This document shows, one piece after another, positions 17,621 through 29,150 of a stretch of 64,000 nucleotides of DNA. The position numbers and the translations under genes are program-made. Within the stretch, counting starts at the first letter, position 1. Each line of letters begins with the position of its first letter. The notes below the pieces were generated by a model. That model saw nothing but the letters and a program-made list of their open reading frames with translations. It was not told where the DNA came from and did no database searches. The stretch lies in assembly GCA_009911355.1 (NCBI GenBank), contig QXXE01000019.1, positions 1 to 64,000 of the forward strand, in the 5' to 3' direction. The DNA is from Clostridiaceae bacterium. Its GTDB lineage: Bacteria > Bacillota > Clostridia > Oscillospirales > Butyricicoccaceae.

Positions 17621-18438
17621 ATAGCCCTCCAAATGTGATATTTTTCATATGCTCTAAGAATGTGCTGCATGAGCATTGCTCTTGTCAAAAGGCCAACACC
17701 GCCCGGAACAGGAGTTATCAAGATATTCTTTGTGTTAGTTTTGTCAATAGATATATCTCCGCACAATCTATCTTCAGTATGGTTAATACCTACATCAATA
17801 ACTACCGCTCTTTTTTTGAAAAGACTACTGCTTATAAAATCTGGTTTACCAACTGCGCTTACAAAAATGTCTGCTTTCTTAGCAAGTTCCTCAAGTTGCT
17901 TGCGATCCGTAAAGGAGTGGCATAAACATACTGTAGCATTTGCATCTGTCATAAGACGTGCCATAGGTTTACCAACAATATCGCTTCTACCAGCAATGAC
18001 ACACAATGCACCTTCAGCAGATACACCAATTTCATTAAGCATTTGCATGATACCGTCAGGTGTACAAGGGGCGAAAGGAGAATCAGTTAAGAACCCGTCT
18101 ACATCTTTATCAGGATTCATATGATCTTTAAAATCATCCATCGTCAGGCTAAAGGGTAAAGGCAACTGGAGAATAACACCGTCTGCTTCCATGCTGTATT
18201 TCAGTTCTTCAAGTTTCATACTGACTTCATGATAGACCTGTTCACGTGTTGTAGCTGGAATATGAACGTGTACACATTCAAACCCAACTTCTTGAGCATC
18301 CTTAATCTTGCCTTTTATATAGGCGGTTGATGCAGGATTATCACCAACTTGAAGTACATAAAATTTAGCTTTTATACCATGTGCTTTAATCTCATCTTTC
18401 CATTTCTGAGCAATAGACTTACAATCAATATACTCCAT
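17617..18438 (-). CDS. folD: bifunctional methylenetetrahydrofolate dehydrogenase/cyclohydrolase
   Basis: Interconverts 5,10-methylene-THF and 10-formyl-THF; in a phage it most likely supplies methylene-THF for ThyX-dependent dTMP synthesis. The 273-residue protein shows YIKGKIKDA with the catalytic lysine near residue 44, DGVILQLPLP, PDKDVDG, the nucleotide-binding GRSDIVGKP and TPVPGGVGLLTRAM near the end. An 18-bp repeat element lies 13 nt before the start, with GGAGG between them. FolD is uncommon in phages, so this points to heavy investment in thymidylate supply. Confidence 0.93.
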   Translation of the reverse strand: MEYIDCKSIAQKWKDEIKAHGIKAKFYVLQVGDNPASTAYIKGKIKDAQEVGFECVHVHIPATTREQVYHEVSMKLEELKYSMEADGVILQLPLPFSLTMDDFKDHMNPDKDVDGFLTDSPFAPCTPDGIMQMLNEIGVSAEGALCVIAGRSDIVGKPMARLMTDANATVCLCHSFTDRKQLEELAKKADIFVSAVGKPDFISSSLFKKRAVVIDVGINHTEDRLCGDISIDKTNTKNILITPVPGGVGLLTRAMLMQHILRAYEKYHIWRAI

Positions 18439-18451
18439 TCAATCCTCCGCA

Positions 18452-18469
18452 GTTGTATTTATTGTTATA
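18452..18469 (-). promoter_or_regulatory. dispersed 18-bp element, site 1 (before folD)
   Basis: TATAACAATAAATACAAC on the coding strand, 13 nt before the folD ATG and just after the upstream NTPase gene. No -35/-10 pair accompanies it. Confidence 0.8.
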
Positions 18470-19010
18470 TGCCATAGCTTCTACCGGGGCATTTAAGCCT
18501 CTCCATAATGTCTGCAATGAGAACCTTATACCCATCAAGACTACCATCATAGTGACGGCAAACGATACCATGCTTATTCAGGAATGTAAACAGATCAGCC
18601 GCTAACTGGTCGCTCTCGCTTTCTGTCTGGAAACGTCCAACAGGATTGTAAGGTTTAACACGGTTGACAAACACATTCATTGAGTCATAAGAGTTAAACA
18701 CCTTAGTACAAAGGGTATCAAACTCATCACCAAGCACAGGATCGTTAGCATAGAAAGGCGACAGAATGATGGGGGAGTCTGTCACTACAACATCAACCTT
18801 ATCTTGAAGGCGACTGATACGGAAATACTGTTTACCAAAGATATAGGCTTGATTCTGAAACACGGCCTTGCTCTCTTCCCAAACTTTATCTTTAGCAAAC
18901 TCTGTGACTAATTCTGCATTAATGCCAGCCATCTTGAGTTGCGAGAAGATATATGCTGCACCAGTAGACTTTCCTGCTCCGGGCGCACCAAAAAGATTTA
19001 CAACAAGCAT
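18465..19010 (-). CDS. P-loop NTPase/kinase (AAA_28-like)
   Basis: A 181-residue ATPase with Walker A GAPGAGKST at residues 8-16 and a Walker B-like VDVVVTDSPI near residue 75. It resembles the AAA_28/NadR-kinase-like phage proteins found beside nucleotide-metabolism genes. A nucleotide or nicotinamide kinase role is possible but not shown. Confidence 0.75.
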   Translation of the reverse strand: MLVVNLFGAPGAGKSTGAAYIFSQLKMAGINAELVTEFAKDKVWEESKAVFQNQAYIFGKQYFRISRLQDKVDVVVTDSPIILSPFYANDPVLGDEFDTLCTKVFNSYDSMNVFVNRVKPYNPVGRFQTESESDQLAADLFTFLNKHGIVCRHYDGSLDGYKVLIADIMERLKCPGRSYGI

Positions 19011-19013
19011 TAG

Positions 19014-19163
19014 TTACCCCTCCCTAATTTTTGCTTTTGGATTGTCTGTCATAGAATAATTTGCAATTACATCTTCTACATCATGACGAATATCCTCAAC
19101 CAATTCACTTTCTTCTGGATCAAGGTCATCTGTTTCAAATTGGACTTCAAGAATATATTTCAA
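19014..19163 (-). CDS. small acidic phage protein, 49 aa, TTG start
   Basis: A short open frame filling the gap between nrdG and the NTPase gene. TTG at 19163 overlaps the nrdG stop (TTGA) and has GGAGGCAATAC in front. The product is very acidic (DDLDPEESELVEDIRHDVED) and ends at a TAA embedded in the next ribosome site. Function unknown. Confidence 0.6.
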   Translation of the reverse strand: MKYILEVQFETDDLDPEESELVEDIRHDVEDVIANYSMTDNPKAKIREG

Positions 19164-19708
19164 GTATTGCCTCCATTCATGTCATTCCATAAAACTGTTT
19201 GATTGGATTTTAAAGATTTTTGCACATCAATAATCCTTTGATTGCTTGAACCCATAAACTGTAATGTAATATCTCTCTTGTCGATTTCAAATTTGCCATC
19301 GACAATCACATTACATAACCGAACAATTTTTTGAATCAATGCTTCGTTTTGCGTTGCAGGAACATTAAACGCAAAATCTTCAAATTTATAACCTGTATAC
19401 AACCAAACAGCTTTTTGAGGGAAAATGGTTTTGAATTTGAAAATAATGCGATAAGTTAATTCGGGATTTGCTAAAGGATCGCCACCTGAAAGTGTTAATC
19501 TACTGGCATATTGAATATCGTAGTAATATTGCATTAACTGATCTAATACTGAATCAGTAAATTTTATGCCGCCGTCCTTACTCCACGTTTGAGGATTTTG
19601 ACACTCTGGACATTGGTGGGGACAGCCTTGAGTAAAAAATACTGCCCCCAAGCCAATACCATTTGCTACATCGTCATATTCAATACCAGCGTATCGCCAG
19701 TTATTCAT
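19160..19708 (-). CDS. nrdG: anaerobic ribonucleotide reductase activating protein
   Basis: Radical SAM enzyme that installs the glycyl radical on NrdD. The 182-residue protein has the CxxxCxxC iron-sulfur motif in GCPHQCPEC at residues 29-36 and the LTLSGGDPLAN SAM-binding region. Its ATG overlaps the nrdD stop by 4 nt. Presence of the oxygen-sensitive class III system confirms an anaerobic host. Confidence 0.94.
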   Translation of the reverse strand: MNNWRYAGIEYDDVANGIGLGAVFFTQGCPHQCPECQNPQTWSKDGGIKFTDSVLDQLMQYYYDIQYASRLTLSGGDPLANPELTYRIIFKFKTIFPQKAVWLYTGYKFEDFAFNVPATQNEALIQKIVRLCNVIVDGKFEIDKRDITLQFMGSSNQRIIDVQKSLKSNQTVLWNDMNGGNT

Positions 19709-21957
19709 TCTTGATCAGAGGCAACTTGTGGAGTATAGTTGCTATGTTTTTCACGTTCAAGAACTTCACGCTGCTTACCATCATTGAAATTACGATAATC
19801 TGTGGTAAGATACCCTGTGACACGGCGAAGCTGCTGAATGTTTTCGCTGCCACACTGAGGACACTTATCATTAAACTCACCCTGATAACCGCAGTTCAGG
19901 CAACTATCAATAGGGAAATTAAAAGCCAAATAGGGAATATCAAGTACCTTAAACGCATAATCAATAATGTCCTCAACCGCTTTTGTATTCTTGACAAAAG
20001 TGCTATCCAGTTCAACATATGTAATGCAACCACCCGTTGGGTATTTGCAGAACGGAGCCTCACACTCTAACTTTTGCTGAATGGACACTTTCTCCCATAC
20101 AGGAACATGGTGAGAATTTGTCAGATAATCATGAGAGGTTACATTCTCAATTACACCATACTGTTTACGAAGTCCCATAAGAGCAGTTCGGCAAAGTCCT
20201 TCTGCTGGAGTAGCATAACAAGAGAAGTTCAAATTGTTACGCTCAGATGCTTCGGCGGCATACTCGTTAATACGCTTTACAACAGAGATGGCAAAATCAT
20301 GAACCTCTTTATCGTGAACATGGTTCTTTCCGAAAAGAGCCTGACACATCTCAGCAATGCCAATATATCCAATAGCAAGTGTGTTATGGCGCAGCGCATT
20401 AAACACATCCTCTTCGCAGTTTCTTGCATCCTGAATAGTATTATTCTGATACATAAACGGTGCAGACTTAGGAGACTGACGTACCATAATTTCAAATCGT
20501 TCTAAAAGTCCACGCTCTGTCAACTGCAAGGTTTCCTCGAAAGCCTTCCAGAATCCATCCAGATCGGGATTATCACGATTACCAAGACAAATGCCGAACT
20601 CGATACCCAATTTAGGAAGAATAATCGTATTCGGAACATTATTACCACGTCCCTGTCGGATATAACCAAGGCCATGACGGTCATATCCAATCAATGTACG
20701 GCATCCCATAGTGGCAAAGTATGTATCTGGATCATTTTCATCTTCATGAGCCTGTGACCAATCACAGTTACACCAATTAGGATAAATACGCTTGCTCATT
20801 GACACAAGGGCGTGTTGCTTGAGATCATAATTCGGATCAGTAGGATTGGCATTTGTACCCTGTTTATATTGGAAAATACTAATAGGGAAAATGCTTGTAA
20901 GATGATGCTGTCCAATACCATCAATACTTGCATCCATAATCCACTTTGTAACCAATCGCCCTTCAAAACTTGTATCTCTGCCAAGGTTAATACTGGTGAA
21001 CGGAACCTGTGAACCCTGTCTGGATTCAAGAGTATTGAGATTATGATAGAGTCCTTGAGTAGCCTGTTTGCCCTCACGCTCCAGCATATCCATAGCATAC
21101 TGATAAACAGCATCACCAAAAGATTTCATGAAATACTCATTATTGATATTCTTTTTCTCTCTCTTCCATTGATCAACAAGCCAGTCTACATCATCTCTGG
21201 TATAATGAGCAAGATATACAAGTCCATCTGCAAAATGCTTATAAAAACTGAGTTTTACAAACGGAGCAAGGTCATAGTCAAGATGAATACTACCAACGCC
21301 ACCAAATTGCACCTGACTTTGACACTGGAAAGCAACAGCCACTAACTGACACGCTGTACTGAAACTTGTGGGAGGTCTTACATCACCATTACGTGTTCTA
21401 AACCCGTAAGTAAAAATTTCTTGGAAATTCAGATTGAGGCAATTATGAATACCGTAGATTGCCTTTTCAAGATCATGCTGATATACCAACATCTCCTTAT
21501 GTGCATTAGCAACATCTTGAGACAGGCCATCAAAATCCAATGCAATCATCTTGCCAATATCAGCCGAAGCCTCTTTTTCACGTCCAGAGAATGAAGATTC
21601 ATCAACATTTGCATTAGAACGGAAATTAACCTTTGAATCAGCACGTACCATAATTTTCTTGACAAGGCTACTGTTCCGTTCACGGATTTTTGTCCGTTCG
21701 TTGCGGTATAAAATATACGCCTTGGCAATATCCTTGCGCCAACTCAGCATAAGTTGAACCTCAACCATATTCTGAATCTGTTCAATAGATAAATTCTCGT
21801 TTGTACGTTCAGCAATTCGATCAGCAATATCATAAGCAAGCTGCTTTGTGTCATCTGCTAAGAAACCATCAACCTCTACAATAGCCTTACAAATTGCGTC
21901 ACTGATTTTTGTCTTATCAAACTCGACTTCTCTACCGTCACGCTTTGTTACAGTCAT
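19705..21957 (-). CDS. nrdD: anaerobic ribonucleoside-triphosphate reductase (class III)
   Basis: Reduces NTPs to dNTPs by glycyl-radical chemistry. The 750-residue protein starts with an ATP-cone (VTKRDGREVEFDKTKI), has the large reductase barrel, a C-terminal Zn site with CLNCG and CPQCG near residues 683-698, and the radical motif RRVTGYL with the glycine near 715. GGAAGGAG precedes the ATG. It forms an operon with nrdG and gives dNTP supply during infection. Confidence 0.95.
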   Translation of the reverse strand: MTVTKRDGREVEFDKTKISDAICKAIVEVDGFLADDTKQLAYDIADRIAERTNENLSIEQIQNMVEVQLMLSWRKDIAKAYILYRNERTKIRERNSSLVKKIMVRADSKVNFRSNANVDESSFSGREKEASADIGKMIALDFDGLSQDVANAHKEMLVYQHDLEKAIYGIHNCLNLNFQEIFTYGFRTRNGDVRPPTSFSTACQLVAVAFQCQSQVQFGGVGSIHLDYDLAPFVKLSFYKHFADGLVYLAHYTRDDVDWLVDQWKREKKNINNEYFMKSFGDAVYQYAMDMLEREGKQATQGLYHNLNTLESRQGSQVPFTSINLGRDTSFEGRLVTKWIMDASIDGIGQHHLTSIFPISIFQYKQGTNANPTDPNYDLKQHALVSMSKRIYPNWCNCDWSQAHEDENDPDTYFATMGCRTLIGYDRHGLGYIRQGRGNNVPNTIILPKLGIEFGICLGNRDNPDLDGFWKAFEETLQLTERGLLERFEIMVRQSPKSAPFMYQNNTIQDARNCEEDVFNALRHNTLAIGYIGIAEMCQALFGKNHVHDKEVHDFAISVVKRINEYAAEASERNNLNFSCYATPAEGLCRTALMGLRKQYGVIENVTSHDYLTNSHHVPVWEKVSIQQKLECEAPFCKYPTGGCITYVELDSTFVKNTKAVEDIIDYAFKVLDIPYLAFNFPIDSCLNCGYQGEFNDKCPQCGSENIQQLRRVTGYLTTDYRNFNDGKQREVLEREKHSNYTPQVASDQE

Positions 21958-21980
21958 CGAACCACTCTCCTTCCAATTTA

Positions 21981-22520
21981 TTAAAGTAGAATTTTGCCAA
22001 TCTCATTCCATCCATGAACTCTAATAAGACCGTTTTCTTCAGCATTGAAATTTTTGTTATGAGGTTGACTCATTAAAATCCCCTTATAAATTCCACCGTC
22101 AAAATTGTGTACTCCATCATCAATTAGATAATCCCCTTGGATAAGTTGCTTTCTTTCTGTAATGATGAACTGCGACCATTTAAGAAACGGATACATTTCA
22201 AGGATTCTTTCAATTTTTGTATCACAGGTTTGATAATTTGTTGCTGTTACAATATATAATTCATCCTGTTTATTAAGTTGTTCAAGAACCTCATAGCAAC
22301 CATTAATAGGATTAATTTTGTGCCAGAACCCTTTATCGAAAATCGGTGCATAAACCTGTTCTTTGGTAAGTCCCGGAAAGAACAGGCTTACATTCCAATC
22401 AACAATCTCACTACTATGTACAGTAGTTCCATACAATCCATTAAGATGTGTCACCCACGTTTGACACAAATTCTCAATAGTATCATCTGCATCACACAGA
22501 ATGATTCGTTTATTCTGCAT
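21981..22520 (-). CDS. 5'(3')-deoxyribonucleotidase-like HAD protein (NT5C family)
   Basis: A 179-residue HAD phosphatase. Motif I is CDADDTI at residues 9-15 with both catalytic Asp residues, motif II IVTATNY near 94, and the C-terminal DYLIDDG gives the metal-binding Asp pair. The family dephosphorylates nucleoside monophosphates and would recycle host-derived dNMPs. It overlaps the dNMP kinase gene by 11 nt. Confidence 0.82.
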   Translation of the reverse strand: MQNKRIILCDADDTIENLCQTWVTHLNGLYGTTVHSSEIVDWNVSLFFPGLTKEQVYAPIFDKGFWHKINPINGCYEVLEQLNKQDELYIVTATNYQTCDTKIERILEMYPFLKWSQFIITERKQLIQGDYLIDDGVHNFDGGIYKGILMSQPHNKNFNAEENGLIRVHGWNEIGKILL

Positions 22521-23049
22521 TTAGACCTCCAATAGCCTTTAGAATTTCAGGAACTTTCTTTTCAAGGTCTTGCAAGCTACCATCATTAACTACATAATAG
22601 TCATATTCATAATCGTCAAGAGCAGTTTCAGAAGGATGCGACAACTGCTGCGGCGTTAGGCCAGAGTCATAATCAGGACGATAGATACGTACAAGACTTG
22701 AATCAATGTCTCCATCAAAACATTCAACTTCATTGACGAACCGTGTATCAGGAATAAGAACGTAATCCCATTCATGACTGAACATTGTCAAAATGTCCTT
22801 AATAAAGCCAGCCCAAAAATTCTCATTCTGTTTCCGAACAACATCTGTACCAACATACTGCAAAAGAGTTCTCCCAGCTTCGTCTTTATTGCCATCCCAA
22901 TTAAAGAACTTTTCGCAGACATACTTAACCAGATCACCATAATGAGCAATCAATACACGATAACTTTTATCTTCGAGATGATTCTTTAACATCCCAGCAA
23001 GAGTGTCTTTGCCATGTTGAGCCTTCCCGGAAATTAAAATTACTTTCAT
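22510..23049 (-). CDS. deoxynucleoside monophosphate kinase
   Basis: A 179-residue P-loop kinase with GKAQHGKDT at residues 8-16, a central HYGDLVKYV and PDTRFVNEVE region, and an acidic C-terminus, as in phage dNMP kinases of the T4 gp1 type. It converts dNMPs to dNDPs for phage DNA synthesis, linking the nucleotidase/ThyX/dUTPase products to the dNTP pool. Confidence 0.8.
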   Translation of the reverse strand: MKVILISGKAQHGKDTLAGMLKNHLEDKSYRVLIAHYGDLVKYVCEKFFNWDGNKDEAGRTLLQYVGTDVVRKQNENFWAGFIKDILTMFSHEWDYVLIPDTRFVNEVECFDGDIDSSLVRIYRPDYDSGLTPQQLSHPSETALDDYEYDYYVVNDGSLQDLEKKVPEILKAIGGLNAE

Positions 23050-23050
23050 T

Positions 23051-23572
23051 TTATGCCCCCTTACAATTTCTACTTAGGCAGTACATCAATTTGCTTTCAA
23101 ATTCTATTCTTTCTTGATTTGCTCTTTCTGGAGTATCAAACAATCCAAGATTAAACTGTTTTCTATCAATTTTAATGTACGCCTTGTATTTACCACTTCT
23201 CACATCAAATGAAACTCCTTTATATCCAGTCAATGAGTTTCTTGGAGGATTTCTATTTAAGGAATTAATTTGGCTATCAGCAACTCTCATATTAGAACGG
23301 CGACAGTCAAGTTTGTTTCTGTTGATATGATCAATTACAGTTTCCTTTGTGGTTTGCGTAATATATTTGTGCAACAACACATCTTTTCCTGTTGCTGGAT
23401 TTTTATCTCTGGCATAGCCATACTCTGTTTTTCTCCAAAAGACTTTTTGTGCATTATCTTTATCACTTTTGGAAATAAGAGCGTAATCACATATTCTATT
23501 GGTATGGGGATAATACAATTCAATTTTGTAATAATCCCCACACTCAATATATTTATTAGTCCGTCTTGGCAT
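23051..23572 (-). CDS. free-standing HNH homing endonuclease with AP2 DNA-binding domain
   Basis: A 173-residue selfish nuclease. HNH motif: VIDHINRNKLDCRRSN near residues 80-95. AP2-like domain: GYKGVSFDVRSGKYKAYIK near 120-138. It lies between dNMP kinase and thyX and overlaps thyX by 17 nt, a common position for phage homing endonucleases that target the flanking conserved genes in rival phages. Confidence 0.88.
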   Translation of the reverse strand: MPRRTNKYIECGDYYKIELYYPHTNRICDYALISKSDKDNAQKVFWRKTEYGYARDKNPATGKDVLLHKYITQTTKETVIDHINRNKLDCRRSNMRVADSQINSLNRNPPRNSLTGYKGVSFDVRSGKYKAYIKIDRKQFNLGLFDTPERANQERIEFESKLMYCLSRNCKGA

Positions 23573-24242
23573 CTGTCACATACTTCTTATACAGATCATC
23601 AAAGACAACTGGAATCATCATCTTAAATGCCTTCAAAAGCATAAAAGCAATCTCCCTCATTTGCGGATGTGCTGCCGGAGAACACCGTAAGTTAAAGAAA
23701 TGCCTCCACTCCCTAATATTCATAGTGATACAAATTTCAGTCTTGGTAGAATTGTTCAGAACACTTCGTGCAATCTGAGGTGTAGCACCAAGAGCAATCA
23801 TTTTATTGTAGTGCCGCTCTGCATCCAAACAAGCCTCTACCCACTCATCATAGATTTGGGTTTGAATTGCGGCATCCAACTTACTAATCTTTGGATCAAG
23901 ATTCATTCCACCCATAATGTCAATATATGTAATCTCATTGCCAAACTTATCTTTAGCATAATTACAATATCGTGTGGACTCTTGTGCAAAGCTGGCAATT
24001 CGGTGACGTACTTCCTCATGAGAAACACCACGATCATTGATTAATTTGACTGTGATGTTGTAGTGTTCAATGACTGCTTCATGTCCACGGTCAATAATAT
24101 TCTGAACGAATTTGTTGCAGGAGTCATCCGTAATTTTGTCCTCGCTCTTGTAGCAGGTGCGCCCCACTTCCTCAAGTGTTTTCAGGATTTCAATACCATC
24201 AATAGGTGTAATAATCTTAAATGCTGGGGAAATAATGTTCAT
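23556..24242 (-). CDS. thyX: FAD-dependent thymidylate synthase
   Basis: Makes dTMP from dUMP using methylene-THF and NADPH. The 228-residue protein has the ThyX signature RHR-x7-S at residues 79-89 (RHRIASFAQES). An 18-bp element lies 18 nt upstream with TATATT and GGAGG between. Together with dut, folD, dNMP kinase and NrdDG it forms a full dTTP supply route. Confidence 0.95.
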   Translation of the reverse strand: MNIISPAFKIITPIDGIEILKTLEEVGRTCYKSEDKITDDSCNKFVQNIIDRGHEAVIEHYNITVKLINDRGVSHEEVRHRIASFAQESTRYCNYAKDKFGNEITYIDIMGGMNLDPKISKLDAAIQTQIYDEWVEACLDAERHYNKMIALGATPQIARSVLNNSTKTEICITMNIREWRHFFNLRCSPAAHPQMREIAFMLLKAFKMMIPVVFDDLYKKYVTDAKTD

Positions 24243-24260
24243 AAATCGTCCTCCAATATA

Positions 24261-24278
24261 GTTGTATTTATTGTTATT
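24261..24278 (-). promoter_or_regulatory. dispersed 18-bp element, site 2 (before thyX)
   Basis: AATAACAATAAATACAAC on the coding strand, beginning at the stop codon of the upstream zinc-ribbon gene and followed directly by TATATT and the thyX ribosome site; 18 nt to the ATG. Confidence 0.85.
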
Positions 24279-24466
24279 TAGGATTCGTTTTCAGCCTGAT
24301 AATCAGCAAAGCAATACTCACAAAGATAACCTTTCTTGCCACGATTATTAATTTTGCGCATAGTTCCATGTGAACTTCCACACTCCATGCAACTAATCTT
24401 AATGACCTTCCTTGGTTCATCCATCTGCTCAGAGTTTTGACGCTTTGGATAATTATTACGCTTCAT
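24278..24466 (-). CDS. small zinc-ribbon protein, 62 aa
   Basis: Basic N-terminus then CMECG and CEYC pairs about 25 residues apart, which should bind one zinc. The ATG at 24466 has GAAAGGA upstream. Many small Cys-pair proteins of this kind occur in this phage; role unknown, perhaps RNA or DNA binding. Confidence 0.7.
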   Translation of the reverse strand: MKRNNYPKRQNSEQMDEPRKVIKISCMECGSSHGTMRKINNRGKKGYLCEYCFADYQAENES

Positions 24467-24468
24467 TA

Positions 24469-24774
24469 TTAATTTCCTTTCTGTATTTGATAAGATTTTG
24501 TGGAATAACAAAAATAATGATTTCCAATCTGTTCATAAAGCAAATCATTATATTGTTTCGTTGAAAAGAACAATACATTTATATTCAAAACTGGATAAAT
24601 TTCAGATAACACCTCATCAACTATATCATGCTGTAACTGACATTTCTCTTTAGCATATATTGTTTGAGTGGGCATAACCTTCTCAACTTCATTTTGCATT
24701 GCTGCCGGACTTATCATAATAATGCTAAACACTATTATTAAAAACACGGCTGTTATTGTTATGATTCTTTTCAT
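24469..24774 (-). CDS. small secreted or membrane-anchored protein, 101 aa
   Basis: An N-terminal hydrophobic helix (residues 4-23) after Lys-Arg resembles a signal anchor. The remainder is a soluble extracytoplasmic segment with two Cys. The start overlaps the PP-loop gene stop (ATGA). Function unknown. Confidence 0.6.
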   Translation of the reverse strand: MKRIITITAVFLIIVFSIIMISPAAMQNEVEKVMPTQTIYAKEKCQLQHDIVDEVLSEIYPVLNINVLFFSTKQYNDLLYEQIGNHYFCYSTKSYQIQKGN

Positions 24775-25890
24775 GTATCTCCTTTATTTTCATATGGTAT
24801 TCCCAAGTAATCCATAACTTCCCTATAACCAAGTCCACCTTCTTCACGGCTTTTCATAACAAATTTATATGTATTTGGCTCAATATTCGCTAAACGTTGA
24901 ATACGATTTGGTTCTTTTTCTAAATGACAACCAAACAAACAAAGTTTGCATCCTGTATTGTGTTCTTTGGTAAATTCAAACTTTCCGTTTTCAAGTTTAA
25001 TGATCTCTCCATATGGCGGCGCAATAGGAATATTAAAATCATGCAAGTACCTCAATATATCTTGCCGAGTCCAAAATCCCATAGGAGTAGATTTACCATG
25101 TCCATCCTTAAAAGCATTACAACCTGTCTTTAGGTAAGCATCCCTTCTCATTTGGCTATCTTCAGCCAAAGTTCCATAAATCGGATTTGCTTTTACCTCT
25201 TTTTGAACAAGTTTAATCGGCTGCTTTTTTAGAATATCACAGCAATGTTCACTAATAGGAAATGGGGCATTGATTAAAAAACGCCATTTCTTTGGGATTG
25301 ACCATGTTTTCGAGATATTATTATCTCTGGTATATCCAGAAAGTCTCAATACAATAGTCGCTGGACAATTTATAGAACGTAAATAATTTGCAGTTTCAAT
25401 TCCCTGATCAAGATGTGGCTCAATATCATCTTCATATTTTAAGCCTCTTTCGTCAAGGAACTCTTTAACGTCCCGTATCATTCGAGCAACTTTTTTACTT
25501 GCAACTGGATAACCCTCAGTTCTAACAACATCAAAGAAGTTTGTTTTTGCACGAACAATATGTAAATCAATCACTATATTATACTTTTGTTCAATATATT
25601 TGCAAAATGCTTTTACGTGTTTTGGCATAGCAACAAATTCATTACTTGTGTTTGCATATATAACAAGCAAAGGTTTATTTCCATGTTGCTCTTTTTGAAT
25701 TGACCAAAATTTTGCAAACATATCTAACAAAACTGAACTATCTGCCCCCCCCGGAAAATGAGAGAGACACATTATAATCAGTCTTTTGACAAAACTCAAG
25801 AAACTTTGCCGTTGTAACTTGTATCTTAGTTTCAAATGGTCTTGCTTGCATTTTTAACAAGTCCTCATTTGAGTAAGTATATTCTCTCAT
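24771..25890 (-). CDS. PAPS-reductase-like PP-loop protein, frameshifted at a G8 tract
   Basis: Adenylating PP-loop enzyme of the phage PAPS reductase family; its true substrate is unknown. From the ATG at 25890 the frame reads MREYTYSNEDLLKMQ onward to LSFSGG, then hits a stop within a few codons. Removing one G from the 8-G run at 25745-25752 restores LSFSGGADSSVLLDMF, a proper SGGxDS ATP-binding loop, and a continuous protein of about 372 residues. The C-terminus has CKLCLFGC and other Cys likely to bind a metal. So it is either phase-variable, inactive, or carries a homopolymer sequencing error. Confidence 0.8.
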
Positions 25891-25910
25891 CAAAAATTTC
25901 ACCTTTCGTG

Positions 25911-25939
25911 TTTACAAATTGAAAAATGTGTGCTATAAT
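25911..25939 (+). promoter_or_regulatory. promoter of the lone plus-strand gene
   Basis: TTTACA (25911-25916) and TATAAT (25934-25939) with a 17-bp spacer, followed by AGGGAG before the ATG at 25977. Confidence 0.75.
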
Positions 25940-25976
25940 TCAAATGCTACATTTTGAAATAGGGAGTTGATCTAAA

Positions 25977-26246
25977 ATGGCAGAAGCCGAAACCAAACGA
26001 AAATTGAACCGCCGCCCCGCCGAAGAACGTATTGCCGAAATTGACAAAAAGATTGCTGGACATAAAGAGGCAATCAAGAAGTTAGAGGCAAAGAAACACA
26101 CGATCTTGAATCCAAAGCCACGTGCATCTAAGGCTGCTGGTCTGAAAGCCCTTATTTCAAAAGCTAAAGAGGCCGGAATGACCAATGAAGAAATTGCTGA
26201 AAAATTAGGTATCTCTCTTAATGATGATGCCAATACTGAAGAATAA
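25977..26246 (+). CDS. small basic coiled-coil protein with HTH-like C-terminus, 89 aa
   Basis: One of very few plus-strand genes of the phage. Residues 1-45 are very basic and heptad-like (RIAEIDKKIAGHKEAIKKLE); the C-terminal part AGMTNEEIAEKLGIS looks like one recognition helix-turn-helix. It has its own promoter, ribosome site and terminator, so it is an independent unit against the main transcription direction, as expected for a gene expressed in the lysogen. It could be a DNA-binding regulator or nucleoid-like protein. Confidence 0.75.
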   Translation: MAEAETKRKLNRRPAEERIAEIDKKIAGHKEAIKKLEAKKHTILNPKPRASKAAGLKALISKAKEAGMTNEEIAEKLGISLNDDANTEE

Positions 26247-26257
26247 AGGTTGTTGAT

Positions 26258-26290
26258 GGGATGTGTGTTTAGGCGCACATCCCACCTTTT

Positions 26291-26292
<2 letters not shown>
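26258..26292 (+). terminator. rho-independent terminator of the plus-strand gene
   Basis: GGGATGTGTG and CGCACATCCC form a 10-bp stem with a 6-nt loop, followed by ACCTTTTTT. Confidence 0.88.
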
Positions 26293-28563
<2,271 letters not shown>

Positions 28564-28575
28564 CTACCTATTACT

Positions 28576-28604
28576 ATTATAGTTGTATTTGTTGTTATTG
28601 TCAA
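28576..28604 (-). promoter_or_regulatory. strong promoter with embedded 18-bp element, site 4 (before ligA)
   Basis: TTGACA (28599-28604) and TATAAT (28576-28581) match consensus with a 17-bp spacer made entirely of the repeat element (ATAACAACAAATACAAC; element 28582-28599). A protein bound to the element would block RNA polymerase. Confidence 0.88.
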
Positions 28605-28608
28605 GCGA

Positions 28609-29130
28609 TTAGCGCAAATTTTTTCTGAGAAAGTATGTAAATACTCCATATAGAAAATAACCTGAATACTGCGGATCGGGCATGAACATCATCTGAAGAT
28701 CATAGCGATGGTTAAACGCATGAAGGCTTGCAAGATATGCCTTGGAAGAGAATTTTGTGTCATACTTACTTGTAACAATATCTTGGTAGTTTGCATTTTC
28801 AATTAACAAATACTTTTTGCCCGGATATGTAGCCATTTCTTCCTCAAACCTTGCCCTGTTCTGAGAAAAATTGCTACTCAATTCCTCCAGCGATCCTTTC
28901 CGCTCTACCATGATTTCTTTATCAAAAAACAAATCACGATCAATGTTCAGGTCTGGATTGGCAGGAACATAGAAGCTATAGTCCCCATTCGACAATGCTT
29001 TTGTCTTATGCGGAATATTCTTTTTATCAAACCAATCAAGAATATGTTGATTTTTCTGTTCTCTTGTATCTGTAAGAATCACAATAGATTTGACAAGTTG
29101 ATCTATTTCTTTATCAGTATACTTGTACAA
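28609..29130 (-). CDS. ERCC4-type nuclease
   Basis: A 173-residue structure-specific nuclease of the ERCC4/XPF fold. The motif GDY ... VERKGSLEEL near residues 49-82 supplies the metal-binding residues, and the N-terminus has LTDTREQ. It may process flaps or branched replication intermediates. Neighbours are ligase and polymerase. Confidence 0.85.
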   Translation of the reverse strand: MYKYTDKEIDQLVKSIVILTDTREQKNQHILDWFDKKNIPHKTKALSNGDYSFYVPANPDLNIDRDLFFDKEIMVERKGSLEELSSNFSQNRARFEEEMATYPGKKYLLIENANYQDIVTSKYDTKFSSKAYLASLHAFNHRYDLQMMFMPDPQYSGYFLYGVFTYFLRKNLR

Positions 29131-29150
29131 AGATAAAATTTTACATCACC

